DNA of 14,755 nucleotides from an uncultured Lachnospiraceae bacterium. GTDB lineage: Bacteria; Bacillota; Clostridia; Lachnospirales; Lachnospiraceae. The notes below the pieces were generated by a model that did no database searches, had not been told where the DNA came from, and saw only the letters and a list, made by a program, of their open reading frames with translations. Location: NCBI GenBank assembly GCA_947631075.1, contig CANRJU010000036.1, positions 1-14,755 on the forward strand. Reading direction: 5' to 3'. Both the position numbers and the translations under genes were made by a program. How positions within the stretch are numbered: the stretch's first letter is position 1; every line of letters starts with the position of its first letter. This document shows, piece by piece, positions 1 to 6,453 of the stretch.

Positions 1-312
1 GCATATTTCAACGACACAAATTTGCTTATCGCTGCTGACTGCACCGCTTACGCTTACGGTAACTTCCACAATGATTTCATCAAAAACAGGATTACCCTGA
101 TCGGTTGCCCAAAACTGGATATGGTGGACTATACCGAGAAGCTGACGCAAATTATTGCCGGGAACAATATCAAGAGCGTGACGGTTGTCCGTATGGAAGT
201 ACCCTGCTGCGGCGGTATCGAAAATGCAGTGAAGCAGGCTCTGCAAGCCAGCGGAAAATTTATCCCGTGGAGCATTGTAACGATTTCGACAGACGGTCAA
301 ATCATTGAATAA
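1..312 (+). CDS. C-terminal part of a ferredoxin-like iron-sulfur protein (5' end outside window)
   Basis: An open frame runs from base 1 to a TAA at 310-312, about 103 residues, with no start needed inside the window. The visible part reads LLIAADCTAYAY, then LIGCPKLD, then RMEVPCCGGIENAVKQAL. From family knowledge this matches the C-terminal domain of clostridial 4Fe-4S dicluster proteins of roughly 250 aa, whose two CxxCxxCxxxCP clusters lie in the N-terminal part not seen here. The cysteines in ADC, GCP and PCCGG are conserved in that family, but their exact role is not known to me. Such proteins probably work as cytoplasmic electron carriers or redox sensors, sometimes beside hybrid-cluster protein genes. 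The next gene starts 6 nt downstream in the same frame, but it is unrelated. Confidence 0.75.
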   Translation, partial: AYFNDTNLLIAADCTAYAYGNFHNDFIKNRITLIGCPKLDMVDYTEKLTQIIAGNNIKSVTVVRMEVPCCGGIENAVKQALQASGKFIPWSIVTISTDGQIIE

Positions 313-318
313 GCGGAG

Positions 319-1023
319 ATGAGAGAACGGGCAAGACAGATGATGACTGATGCGCAGGTGGAATGTTTTGTTAAAAAGTTAGATGCAGATGGATATAGCG
401 AGAGAATCAGCCTGGTGCAAAAATATGAAGGAACCACACGCAAAGAACGAATTGAAATTGCCGCGGAAATATTTCAAGGGCTGTACAACCCCAATATGCC
501 TGATGCTGCATTTCCTGCTTATATTGAATGGTTTGAGGAGGGCAAGAATGGTGTAAAAAATCGCGAAGATTGTGTACCGTTACGACATCACCTTGTAAAA
601 GCAGAACAAATTATATGGGATATACGCAAAAAGTATCCACGCAAGCTACTCCTGCATGGTGATTTACACCACGAGAATATACTAAAAAATGAAACAGGCG
701 GATATACGGTTATTGATCCTAAGGGCGTTATAGGTGATCCTGTGTTTGACTTGTCAAGATTTATACTTGACGAGTTCAGGGACGACTTGACAGCGGAGCC
801 GAGGGATGTGATAATTGATTTTATCAAAGCCCTTGGTAACAGCGTTGGCATTTCCTATGAAGTTCTGCTTCAATGCTTGTATGTTGAGACTGTTATTTGG
901 CTTTTCCGTGAAGAACTTGCATCGGGAGAAAGCCTTGATGAATGTGAATCGTTGATTGCTAATATGAAAACGGCATATAAACTCTTGAAGGGCGAAGGCA
1001 TGCTTTACATACGCAGACTTTGA
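319..1023 (+). CDS. APH(6)/streptomycin-kinase-type phosphotransferase lacking its N-lobe
   Basis: The 234-residue product carries the catalytic core of the aminoglycoside/hydroxyurea kinase family (Pfam APH_6_hur type). The Brenner motif HGDLHHENIL is at residues 113-122 (catalytic Asp115, Asn120). The metal-binding IDPKG at 132-136 is typical of APH(6) enzymes, and GDPVFDLSRFIL follows. Family members are usually about 260-310 aa, with an N-lobe carrying the ATP-binding lysine and a hinge before the motif. Here only about 112 residues precede it and no nucleotide-binding lobe is recognisable, so the protein is probably inactive. The first residues (MRERARQMMTDAQVECF) look unlike the family. 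The gene begins 6 nt after the upstream iron-sulfur gene, with only a poorly spaced GCGGAG before ATG 319; ATG 340 or 343 is possible. I read it as a 5'-deleted remnant fused to a new start. Resistance should not be inferred from it. Confidence 0.7.
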   Translation: MRERARQMMTDAQVECFVKKLDADGYSERISLVQKYEGTTRKERIEIAAEIFQGLYNPNMPDAAFPAYIEWFEEGKNGVKNREDCVPLRHHLVKAEQIIWDIRKKYPRKLLLHGDLHHENILKNETGGYTVIDPKGVIGDPVFDLSRFILDEFRDDLTAEPRDVIIDFIKALGNSVGISYEVLLQCLYVETVIWLFREELASGESLDECESLIANMKTAYKLLKGEGMLYIRRL

Positions 1024-1070
1024 TTTCGTAAAGGAATATATGATGTTTACCCGTCTACTGAAGTATCTGC

Positions 1071-1169
1071 ATGTCCGGAGCCAAAAAGAAGCCAGCTAAG
1101 GGATTCTTAGAAGGTTATAAGAATATAGATATCCTTAGTCCAACAGTATTGTTAGAAAGTGAGGGATGA
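1071..1169 (+). CDS. Tiny conserved-looking ORF, 32 aa, closely spaced with the next gene
   Basis: ATG 1071 opens a 32-codon frame ending in TGA at 1167-1169. The product is basic at the start (MSGAKKKPAKGFLEGYKNID) and ends ILSPTVLLESEG. The stop lies 2 nt before the ATG of the following 54-aa gene, an arrangement typical of translational coupling. The GAGGG that would serve that gene lies inside this ORF. No good ribosome binding site precedes ATG 1071, so this may be the 3' end of a longer gene whose front is lost. The composition looks like protein rather than noise, but I do not recognise a family. A small antitoxin-like or accessory peptide is one possibility, with no direct support. 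Confidence 0.4.
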   Translation: MSGAKKKPAKGFLEGYKNIDILSPTVLLESEG

Positions 1170-1171
1170 TT

Positions 1172-1336
1172 ATGGAAAAACCCGTTCTTAGTCTGGATTT
1201 TACGATTGATGATATTCATAAATTACGGGAATATAATTATTTTGTCACAAAGAATATGACACCACAGGAACGGATGGATTATTACAATAAGAAGGGCAGG
1301 GCATTTCAGCAGGAGATTGAGAAATGTAAGTTGTAG
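1172..1336 (+). CDS. Small acidic/charged 54-aa protein of unknown function
   Basis: ATG 1172 follows GAGGG at 1161-1165 with 6 nt spacing, and the frame closes with TAG at 1334-1336. The product begins MEKPVLSLDFTIDDIHKLRE and continues YNYFVTKNMTPQERMDYYNKKG, ending in a helical charged tail. The pattern 'xLDFTIDDIHKLREYNY' followed by 'TPQERxxYYN' resembles short Clostridia proteins often found next to toxin-like genes, which suggests an antitoxin-type role. That comparison is from memory and is not proof. No toxin partner lies downstream: a terminator begins 61 nt after the stop and pnuC debris follows. The gene may therefore be an orphan half of a module. There is no membrane segment, signal peptide or cysteine cluster. 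Confidence 0.55.
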   Translation: MEKPVLSLDFTIDDIHKLREYNYFVTKNMTPQERMDYYNKKGRAFQQEIEKCKL

Positions 1337-1374
1337 ACGGCATTGACAAAAGAAAAAATTGTATATTTTATTAG

Positions 1375-1418
1375 CGGATGAAAGTGATTTTTATCGACGG
1401 ATAAAAGTGATTTTTATC
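1375..1418 (+). repeat. Tandem 21-nt direct repeat next to a terminator
   Basis: CGGATGAAAGTGATTTTTAT plus C at 1375-1395 is repeated at 1398-1418 with one G-to-A change and a period of 23 nt. The A in the second copy completes the terminator stem described next, while the first copy lacks a full stem. It looks like a small local duplication. Confidence 0.8.
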
Positions 1419-1426
1419 CGTTTTTT
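1398..1426 (+). terminator. Rho-independent terminator after the 54-aa gene
   Basis: CGGATAAAA (1398-1406) and TTTTATCCG (1412-1420) form a perfect 9-bp stem with loop GTGAT, followed by TTTTTT at 1421-1426. The T-run is on the plus strand, so it ends transcription coming from the small ORFs at 1071-1336. It also insulates them from the minus-strand material that follows. Confidence 0.8.
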
Positions 1427-1461
1427 ATTGCCCGTTTTATTGACAGGTCACAAGATAAGTT

Positions 1462-1666
1462 GCTATGCTTGTTTTGATTCCTTTTTTCCCTAGCTTACAA
1501 ATCCGTACTTATCATTAAAAAGGAATATCGCAAAATCTACGACAACAGGAATATAAACAGGTTTTTCGATTGATGCTAAAACCCAGAGGACAATCAAAAC
1601 AATATCATTTGCGGCATACCATAAGGCATAATAAGATGAACGCAGTATAGTGAGGGATGCCGCAAA
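1462..1666 (-). pseudogene. 3' fragment of pnuC (inverted partial copy of 8398-8602)
   Basis: Read on the minus strand, this 205-nt block matches the last 205 nt of the intact pnuC gene (8398-8602) without net gaps. I count 10 mismatches by eye, about 95% identity. In frame it encodes FAASLTILRSSYYALWYAAN and onward to the PnuC C-terminus. The tryptophan of the SWKKRE tail is replaced by a TAG stop (GTAAGCTAG), and the C-terminal residues are altered. There is no start codon or front part: similarity begins abruptly at TTTGCGGCATCC. It lies 29 nt downstream of brnA on the same strand. It cannot make a transporter and is a relic of recombination or of an older pnuC copy. The rest of the gap from 1337 to 1695 holds only the repeat and terminator given above. 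Confidence 0.92.
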
Positions 1667-1695
1667 TTACTCATTTTTAACTCATTCAAATATAC

Positions 1696-1926
1696 TCATT
1701 TCCAAGTCATTTGCAATTCTCGCTTATTTTTTACGCAATCTGACAGATATAAATTGATGAGGGTTTGGTAAGGCATACCAATTTTATTAGCTTGGTCTTT
1801 GAAGTAGCCGATGACGGCAGGCGATATTTTTATAGTCACTTGCTTTTTTAACTCTTTTGCATATGGATTTTTTACTGCTTTGCTGAAATCAAACTCTTTT
1901 TCTAAAAACTCATCCTTGTCTTTCAT
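1696..1926 (-). CDS. brnA: BrnA-family antitoxin
   Basis: This 76-aa protein reads MKDKDEFLEKEFDFSKAVKN, then KQVTIKISPAVIGYFKDQAN, then MPYQTLINLYLSDCV. The phrase 'hhTIKISxxVhxYFKxxAxxxGhPYQTLIN' is the ribbon-helix-helix segment of BrnA antitoxins (BrnA_antitoxin family), preceded by the acidic stretch with 'FDFSKAxKNPY'. In known BrnTA systems BrnA binds BrnT, neutralises its RNase activity and, with BrnT, represses the shared promoter. Its ATG at 1924-1926 overlaps the brnT stop in an ATGA junction, and an AGGAG lies about 10 nt upstream inside brnT. Length and motif are normal for the family, so the module looks intact. The pnuC fragment follows 29 nt downstream. Confidence 0.9.
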   Translation of the reverse strand: MKDKDEFLEKEFDFSKAVKNPYAKELKKQVTIKISPAVIGYFKDQANKIGMPYQTLINLYLSDCVKNKRELQMTWK

Positions 1927-2207
1927 TGCATGACACTCCTTTCATAGCCCGCTTTTTCACTTGCGGTAGCTTTTCTTGATGATATGATTCTGATTACGGA
2001 TTCATTGCGGACACAATGAACAACCAAGAGAATGTTGCCTTTGTTGCTGCATCCGAGAATACGAAATCGATCTTCATCTGCTGAATGATGTTCGTCATAT
2101 TCTAGCAATGCCTGTTCATCATAAAACACTGTTTGTGCTTCCTCAAACGAGATTCCATGTTTTTGTATATTTATTTTGTTTTTGTTCTCGTCCCAGTCAA
2201 AATACAT
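1923..2207 (-). CDS. brnT: BrnT-family ribonuclease toxin
   Basis: This 94-aa product begins MYFDWDENKNKINIQKHGIS and continues FEEAQTVFYDEQALL. It ends with the RIISSRKATASEKAGYE block. The opening 'F.WD..K...N..KHGI.FEEA..VF.D' and the terminal 'R.ISSRKAT..E...YE' are the hallmark motifs of BrnT toxins, RelE-like mRNA interferases that inhibit translation. The conserved Lys/His near the start, Arg in the DEDRFRILG region and Arg in the SRKAT block are all present, so no inactivating change is visible. ATG 2205-2207 is preceded by GGGAG at about 10 nt. Toxin-first order with a 4-nt overlap to brnA is typical of brnTA operons. A perfect consensus promoter lies just upstream. Confidence 0.92.
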   Translation of the reverse strand: MYFDWDENKNKINIQKHGISFEEAQTVFYDEQALLEYDEHHSADEDRFRILGCSNKGNILLVVHCVRNESVIRIISSRKATASEKAGYERSVMQ

Positions 2208-2247
2208 AATCTGATTACTCCCTATCTTGTAGTGCTTTTATAAAATA

Positions 2248-2276
2248 ATTATATTATATTTACTTCGTAATGTCAA
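2248..2276 (-). promoter_or_regulatory. Consensus sigma-A promoter of brnTA
   Basis: On the minus strand TTGACA (2276-2271) is followed by exactly 17 nt and TATAAT (2253-2248), 41 nt before the brnT start codon. Both hexamers match consensus perfectly. The spacer and -10 region are nearly pure A/T with an imperfect inverted repeat around ATAATTATATTAT, a possible BrnA operator. The operator part is inference. Confidence 0.85.
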
Positions 2277-2369
2277 TTTACGGATTGATTTTTCACAACT
2301 TTTTTACATCTTTATGTTATGCTGTAAAAAATGCGCGTAAACGCTCCGGAAAGGAGATTATCATTTATC

Positions 2370-3023
2370 ATGAACAATATTTTAATTGTGGAGGACGACG
2401 AGGCGATTGCGGGCCTCATAAGCGCCAGCTTGAGTGACGAGGGATACCGGTGTGTCTGCGCCCTGGACGGGGAGGAGGGAGCGGACTGCTTTGAGAGGGA
2501 GCCCTTTGATCTGGTGCTGTTAGACATCATGCTTCCGAAAATTGACGGATACGAGCTGCTGGAGTACATCAAGCCCTCCGGGACGCCAGTGATTTTTCTG
2601 ACGGCAAAGGGAGAAGTGAAGGACCGGATCCGAGGGCTGAAACAGGGAGCGGATGACTACCTGACCAAGCCCTTTCAGGTTGGGGAGCTGTTAGCCAGAG
2701 TGGAGGCGGTTCTAAGGCGTTTTGGGAAAAGCGAGCGCACGCTGGAGTTTATGGACATAACCATTCATCTGGACGCCCGGCGGGTACTCAAAGGGGACGA
2801 GGAGGTGGAGCTGACCAACAAGGAATTTGACCTTTTGGCGGAGCTCGTGCGGAATAAGCACATCGCGCTGTCCAGGGAAAAGCTGTATGAAAAAATCTGG
2901 GGCGAGCCCTACACAGGGGAAACGCGGACGCTGGATTCCCACATACGCAATCTGCGGAAAAAGTTGGGGCTGGAAAATCAGATCAAGACCGTTTTCCGGA
3001 TCGGTTACCGGCTGGAGGATTAG
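2370..3023 (+). CDS. OmpR/PhoB-type response regulator
   Basis: This 217-aa two-domain regulator starts at ATG 2370, which fits MNNILIVEDDEAIA. GGAGA lies upstream with a long 12-nt spacing. An in-frame ATG at 2331 would add 13 residues not expected in the family. The receiver domain (about 1-115) shows the acidic pair Asp9/Asp10, the phosphoacceptor Asp52 in LVLLDIMLPKIDG, Thr79 in IFLTAKG and Lys100 in DDYLTKPF. The winged-helix DNA-binding domain (about 125-217) ends with the usual LDSHIRNLRKKLG and FRIGYRLED. It is cytoplasmic and should be phosphorylated by the histidine kinase encoded 81 nt downstream. Codon use is GC-richer than in the genes on its left. I saw no convincing promoter between it and the divergent brnTA promoter. 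Confidence 0.95.
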   Translation: MNNILIVEDDEAIAGLISASLSDEGYRCVCALDGEEGADCFEREPFDLVLLDIMLPKIDGYELLEYIKPSGTPVIFLTAKGEVKDRIRGLKQGADDYLTKPFQVGELLARVEAVLRRFGKSERTLEFMDITIHLDARRVLKGDEEVELTNKEFDLLAELVRNKHIALSREKLYEKIWGEPYTGETRTLDSHIRNLRKKLGLENQIKTVFRIGYRLED

Positions 3024-3104
3024 GTTATCAGGTTGAGAAATCATATTTTCTCCATCGCCCCCGTTCTGGAGCTGGAAATTAAAAAATGACAGGAGTGTGA
3101 GAGT

Positions 3105-4571
3105 ATGCGTCTGCCCGCGAAAATTTTTATTAGCGTAATCGCTGTGTTTGCCGTGGTGTTCCTCATTTCGGGATATTTTCTGCTCTCCTATTCCTTTGAA
3201 AACTGCGTGGAGAGGGAGCGGCAGTTTGCGCTGCACCAGTACAAATACGATTGTTTTACCGTGCAGTCCGGGCTGATTGCCAATGAAGATTTTTTTAATG
3301 AAAAATTTTCTGACGAAAAAAATACTGAAAAAGAAGAATCAGGTGAAAAAAGCGCCGGCGTGCGGGATGTGCTCGCCGGAATCGCCGAGGACATTGAATC
3401 TCCCGCCTGCTTTATGACGGCGGAGGGGCAGGTGCTATACGACAGCATGGGAGAAGAAATCGCGTTTGAGCAGCTCACGGGGGATTCTTACTGGTCACAG
3501 GTGGTCTGTCGGGACGAGGAGAGCTTTATCCTGTTGGGAAGTCAGATCGAGCAAGATTCGGTGACCGTAAAATTTGTGACAAAGACTGACATAACGGACG
3601 CCGTGGCGGGACAGAGATTATTGCAGCGCTATTATGCGTGGTATTTTTGCGCGGCTATGGGAATTGCCATCGTGCTGACGCTTATTCTGTCGGTATTTTT
3701 GACGAGACCGTTGAAGAAAATGACGGTGGCGGCGGACAAGATGGCGGCGGGCAATTATCACGAGCGGCTCTCGGTGAGCGGGCGGGATGAGCTGGGCGAG
3801 CTGGCGGGAAGCTTTAACCGCATGGCGGACGCCGTGGAAAAGGCAGTTTCCGATCTGACGGAGGAGGCCAGGCGGAAGGAGGATTTTGTGGCGAATTTTG
3901 CACATGAAATCAAGACGCCTCTCACCTCTGTAATCGGATATGCCGACCGGATTTATCAGAAGGACCTTCCCAGAGAGCAGGTCAAAAAGGCGGCGTGGCG
4001 CATCTGGAATGAGGGGATGCGCCTAGAGGCGCTGTCCTTTAAACTGATGGATCTGACGCATCTGAACCGCCAGAAATTTATCTTTTCCACCGTATCCGTC
4101 CGGGAGCTTTTTCAGGACGCGGTGGAGGAAATGGAGGATAGACTGGCGGGGCAGAATATCCGTATTCAATATCAGACGGAGGATATTTATGTCAGGGTGG
4201 ACTGCGACCTGATGAAAACATTATTTTTGAATCTCATTGACAACGCGGCCAAGGCGGAATGTCATGTCATTGAGATAGAGGGAAGGCTGGACGAGTCCGA
4301 AGAAAACAAAGCGGATTTCTGCCGGATCGAGGTCCGGGATGACGGGAAGGGAATCCCGGTGGAGGAGCTGTCCCGCATTACGGAGGCGTTTTATATGGTG
4401 GACAAGGCGCGTTCCCGCAGCCAGCACGGGGCTGGGCTGGGACTTGCGCTGGTCAAGAGGATTGTGGAGCTTCATGGGGGCATGATGGAGATTTACAGCG
4501 AAAGTCAAAAGGGGACGACGGTGTCGATTCGTCTCCCGGCGTCCGGGGAGGTAGATGAGAATGAGGAGTGA
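3105..4571 (+). CDS. Membrane sensor histidine kinase
   Basis: The 488-aa protein starts at ATG 3105, with AGGAG about 9 nt upstream. Order of parts: TM1 about residues 8-28; an extracytoplasmic sensor region of about 145 residues with a highly charged patch near 66-85; TM2 about 178-199; a HAMP domain ending near 255 (RPLKKMTVAADKMAAGNY); a HisKA dimerisation domain with phosphoacceptor His267 in NFAHEIKTPLTSVIGY; and an HATPase_c domain with N-box Asn380 in NLIDNAAKA, DDGKGI at 412-417 and HGAGLGLALVKRIVELHGG near 441-459. All catalytic motifs are intact. It should sense an envelope signal and phosphorylate the upstream regulator. Its 3' end overlaps the next gene, so all three probably form one operon. 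The ligand cannot be told from sequence. Confidence 0.95.
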   Translation: MRLPAKIFISVIAVFAVVFLISGYFLLSYSFENCVERERQFALHQYKYDCFTVQSGLIANEDFFNEKFSDEKNTEKEESGEKSAGVRDVLAGIAEDIESPACFMTAEGQVLYDSMGEEIAFEQLTGDSYWSQVVCRDEESFILLGSQIEQDSVTVKFVTKTDITDAVAGQRLLQRYYAWYFCAAMGIAIVLTLILSVFLTRPLKKMTVAADKMAAGNYHERLSVSGRDELGELAGSFNRMADAVEKAVSDLTEEARRKEDFVANFAHEIKTPLTSVIGYADRIYQKDLPREQVKKAAWRIWNEGMRLEALSFKLMDLTHLNRQKFIFSTVSVRELFQDAVEEMEDRLAGQNIRIQYQTEDIYVRVDCDLMKTLFLNLIDNAAKAECHVIEIEGRLDESEENKADFCRIEVRDDGKGIPVEELSRITEAFYMVDKARSRSQHGAGLGLALVKRIVELHGGMMEIYSESQKGTTVSIRLPASGEVDENEE

Positions 4572-5427
4572 TAGAAGAAAAAATGCGGCGACCTTGGCGG
4601 TGGTCGTCTTGGTCTGCCTGGCCGCCCTCGGCGGATTATTTGTCATGCAGGAGATGTTAGCGCGGAGGGAGCAGAGGATTTTGAACCGGAGCGAGAGTAT
4701 TCCCATCATTTCCGGGGAAGGCAGGGAGGCGGCGGGGAGCCGAAAAACCGAGCTGACGCCGAAGGAGCTGGTTTCTGCATTAAAGAGCATGGAGAGCCAG
4801 AGCGGCGAGGAGGCCCACGAGCCCTTCGGAAACCAGCTCTCCATGAAAGACGCCATTGAAAAGGGGACGGTCTGGCTCCGGGAATTTTACGGCAGGTACG
4901 CCGGCGTGGAGGAGGAATTTGATTCCTTTAAAAAAATATCCGCCGTCCTCGTCGCAAAACCGGAGGATGAAAAAAATGAGCTGAACAGCTATTGGGAGAT
5001 TTCTTATAATACGAATTATTGGGAAATTACTCTGTGGCTGAACGCCGTGACGGGGCAGGTGCTGCGCGCTGTCCTGATGAGCCGCGACGTGCAGATGTCC
5101 TCGTTTTATTATGTGGATAAATTTTTAAAAAATTATGGAAAATCCTTTTCTTTAAAGGCTAAAAATAAAATTTCCAGCCTTTATATCGACGGGGACGACC
5201 GGAATATTTATGCCCAGCCCATGAACCACGGAATTTATCTTGTCTTTACGGACGCCGATTTTATGGTCAGCGACAGGCAGGACGGGAAAACGGGCTGGAA
5301 GGTGGGAACGGTCCGGGAGGTGTATCTGTGCACAAAGCTGCCGGGAGAATATCAGGGCGCCTATGGCGGGACGGAGTACTCGGCGATTGGTAAATCTATG
5401 CAACATTGTCAAGTCTTATATCCATAA
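4561..5427 (+). CDS. Membrane-anchored extracytoplasmic protein of the two-component operon
   Basis: I choose ATG 4561 because GGGGAGG at 4545-4551 is 9 nt away. The upstream in-frame ATG at 4555 would leave only 3 nt. The product is about 288 aa: an N-terminal TM segment (residues about 10-30, TLAVVVLVCLAALGGLFV), then a soluble outward-facing region with no further TM. It contains SYWEISYNTNYWEITLWLNAVTGQVL, which resembles PepSY-like or YycH-like folds but is not a firm match. The gene overlaps the kinase by 11 nt, which suggests coupling and a role as a partner or modulator of the sensor. The last 10-16 residues (after GGTEYSAIG) are encoded in sequence overlapping the convergent AT-rich gene by 19 nt, so the native C-terminus may have been replaced. 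I do not recognise a named family. Confidence 0.7.
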   Translation: MRSDRRKNAATLAVVVLVCLAALGGLFVMQEMLARREQRILNRSESIPIISGEGREAAGSRKTELTPKELVSALKSMESQSGEEAHEPFGNQLSMKDAIEKGTVWLREFYGRYAGVEEEFDSFKKISAVLVAKPEDEKNELNSYWEISYNTNYWEITLWLNAVTGQVLRAVLMSRDVQMSSFYYVDKFLKNYGKSFSLKAKNKISSLYIDGDDRNIYAQPMNHGIYLVFTDADFMVSDRQDGKTGWKVGTVREVYLCTKLPGEYQGAYGGTEYSAIGKSMQHCQVLYP

Positions 5428-6131
5428 ATCATACAGACTTCCTCCTGCTGCAGATATTCAAAGTGCAGATGAGCTGCCTTCATTTTCTCCAAAAGCAAAG
5501 AAGTAAAGTCATAATATCTATATTCAGGTTCGATCAACCGTCCCCGATACTCACACTCGTAGACAATCGGCCGAATTTTTAACCACTCAATATATTTGTA
5601 CATACCTTTATTCAAATATTCATCTCCGCCGACAGTCCAATAGTGAACCGGAGCTTCGGTGTCAGAAAGATGCTTATACATTATAGGGATTCCCTTGCCT
5701 GTTTCTTCTTCCATGCTGCGGATAATGCTGAAAACCTTATCCCACTTCGTATTATTCATGTAGCCGGTCAGCCCTCTTTCCTGCACATATTTTAAATGTA
5801 TTTCAAGAGGAGTAGCTTTGTTGTCATACCGTCCGCTATTGATATCGTTAATGAGCCTTTGGATATAAATGAATAAATCCGCTTTAGGTTTTCCTCCGAC
5901 GAAAGTGTTGGAAATCTGTTCTCCATTGCGCGCGACATAATAATCTATACGCCATAAACTTTGCCAGATAATCAGATGTATCCCGCTTCTCCATTTAACA
6001 TCCATAGCGGCAACACCATATTCTCCATTGTCAGCAGGCTCAAATTCCTGGACTTCTCCATCTAAAAAATCTAATTTATCCACAAGAAATTCCCGAGTCT
6101 TCAACGCATACTCATTAACTTTATTTTCCAT
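5409..6131 (-). CDS. Two-part protein of unknown function; C-terminus possibly DUF6678-like
   Basis: ATG 6131 has AAGGAG with 6-nt spacing. A GTG at 6179 with GGGAGG 9 nt upstream would add 16 residues and is a real alternative. The 240-aa product has no signal peptide or TM segment. The N-terminal half (about 1-120) contains WRSGIHLIIWQSLWRIDYYV and a Lys/Asp-rich helix; I do not recognise it. The C-terminal half starts near GYMNNTKWDKVFSIIRSMEE and runs through YIEWLKIRPI to LLLEKMKAAHLHFEYLQ and IYGYKT. The 'NNTKW...IEWL.I.P' layout reminds me of DUF6678, a family I recall near polymorphic-toxin immunity genes, but this is memory and not verified. The gene is convergent with and overlaps the preceding membrane protein gene. 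Its AT-rich composition fits an accessory origin. It may be an orphan immunity-type gene. Confidence 0.6.
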   Translation of the reverse strand: MENKVNEYALKTREFLVDKLDFLDGEVQEFEPADNGEYGVAAMDVKWRSGIHLIIWQSLWRIDYYVARNGEQISNTFVGGKPKADLFIYIQRLINDINSGRYDNKATPLEIHLKYVQERGLTGYMNNTKWDKVFSIIRSMEEETGKGIPIMYKHLSDTEAPVHYWTVGGDEYLNKGMYKYIEWLKIRPIVYECEYRGRLIEPEYRYYDFTSLLLEKMKAAHLHFEYLQQEEVCMIYGYKT

Positions 6132-6260
6132 AATCAGCTCCTTGGTCTCTTTTAAGCAACACAATTCCTCAACGCTCACAACTTAATCCCTCCCTGCCAT
6201 CTGTGCGCCATAAATTTACACACAATTCTATTAGCTCAATTTATTGAATTGTTTAGCATC

Positions 6261-6266
6261 ATTATA
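6261..6266 (-). promoter_or_regulatory. Candidate -10 element for the 5409-6131 gene
   Basis: TATAAT occurs on the minus strand at 6266-6261, about 130 nt before ATG 6131. No good -35 hexamer sits 16-18 nt upstream, so only the -10 is supported. The surrounding 6180-6363 interval is AT-rich and holds no other recognisable feature. Confidence 0.35.
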
Positions 6267-6375
6267 CTACCACAAACACGCTTACGATTCTATTAAAATT
6301 TCCTTAATCTTTTTTGCTCACATATGATCCAGACATTGACGGACGTAAAAAGTTAGTCAAGAAATGAATAGGATA

Positions 6376-6404
6376 TTGACAAAAAGCAATCACACGATTA
6401 TAAT
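6376..6404 (+). promoter_or_regulatory. Consensus sigma-A promoter of the MqsR-like/Panacea module
   Basis: TTGACA (6376-6381), 17 nt, then TATAAT (6399-6404): a perfect consensus. Transcription should begin near 6411. That is downstream of the first in-frame ATGs (6364, 6403), so those cannot be the toxin start. An 8-bp palindrome ATTATAAT overlaps the -10 and could be part of an operator. Confidence 0.85.
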
Positions 6405-6453
6405 GATAGAAAAAAGCAAAAAACACATCACACACTCCTTGGGGGATAAATCA

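Noticed and set aside
1043..1099. An 18-codon frame MFTRLLKYLHVRSQKEAS
   Set aside because: It overlaps the better-supported 1071-1169 frame, has no family resemblance and is too short to judge.
2331..2369. A 13-residue N-terminal extension of the response regulator from ATG 2331
   Set aside because: The family starts at MNNILIVEDDE, and the GGAGA ribosome binding site lies inside the extension.
3024..3086. An open stretch of about 20 codons in frame after the response regulator stop (VIRLRNHIFSIAPVLELEIKK)
   Set aside because: It has no start with a ribosome binding site and would need stop-codon readthrough. It is short enough to be chance, and the regulator ends normally at GYRLED.
4221..4856. 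A long minus-strand frame of 211 codons across the kinase and membrane-protein genes
   Set aside because: It is the complement of GC-rich coding sequence and shows no motif; the kinase ATPase motifs on the other strand are unambiguous.
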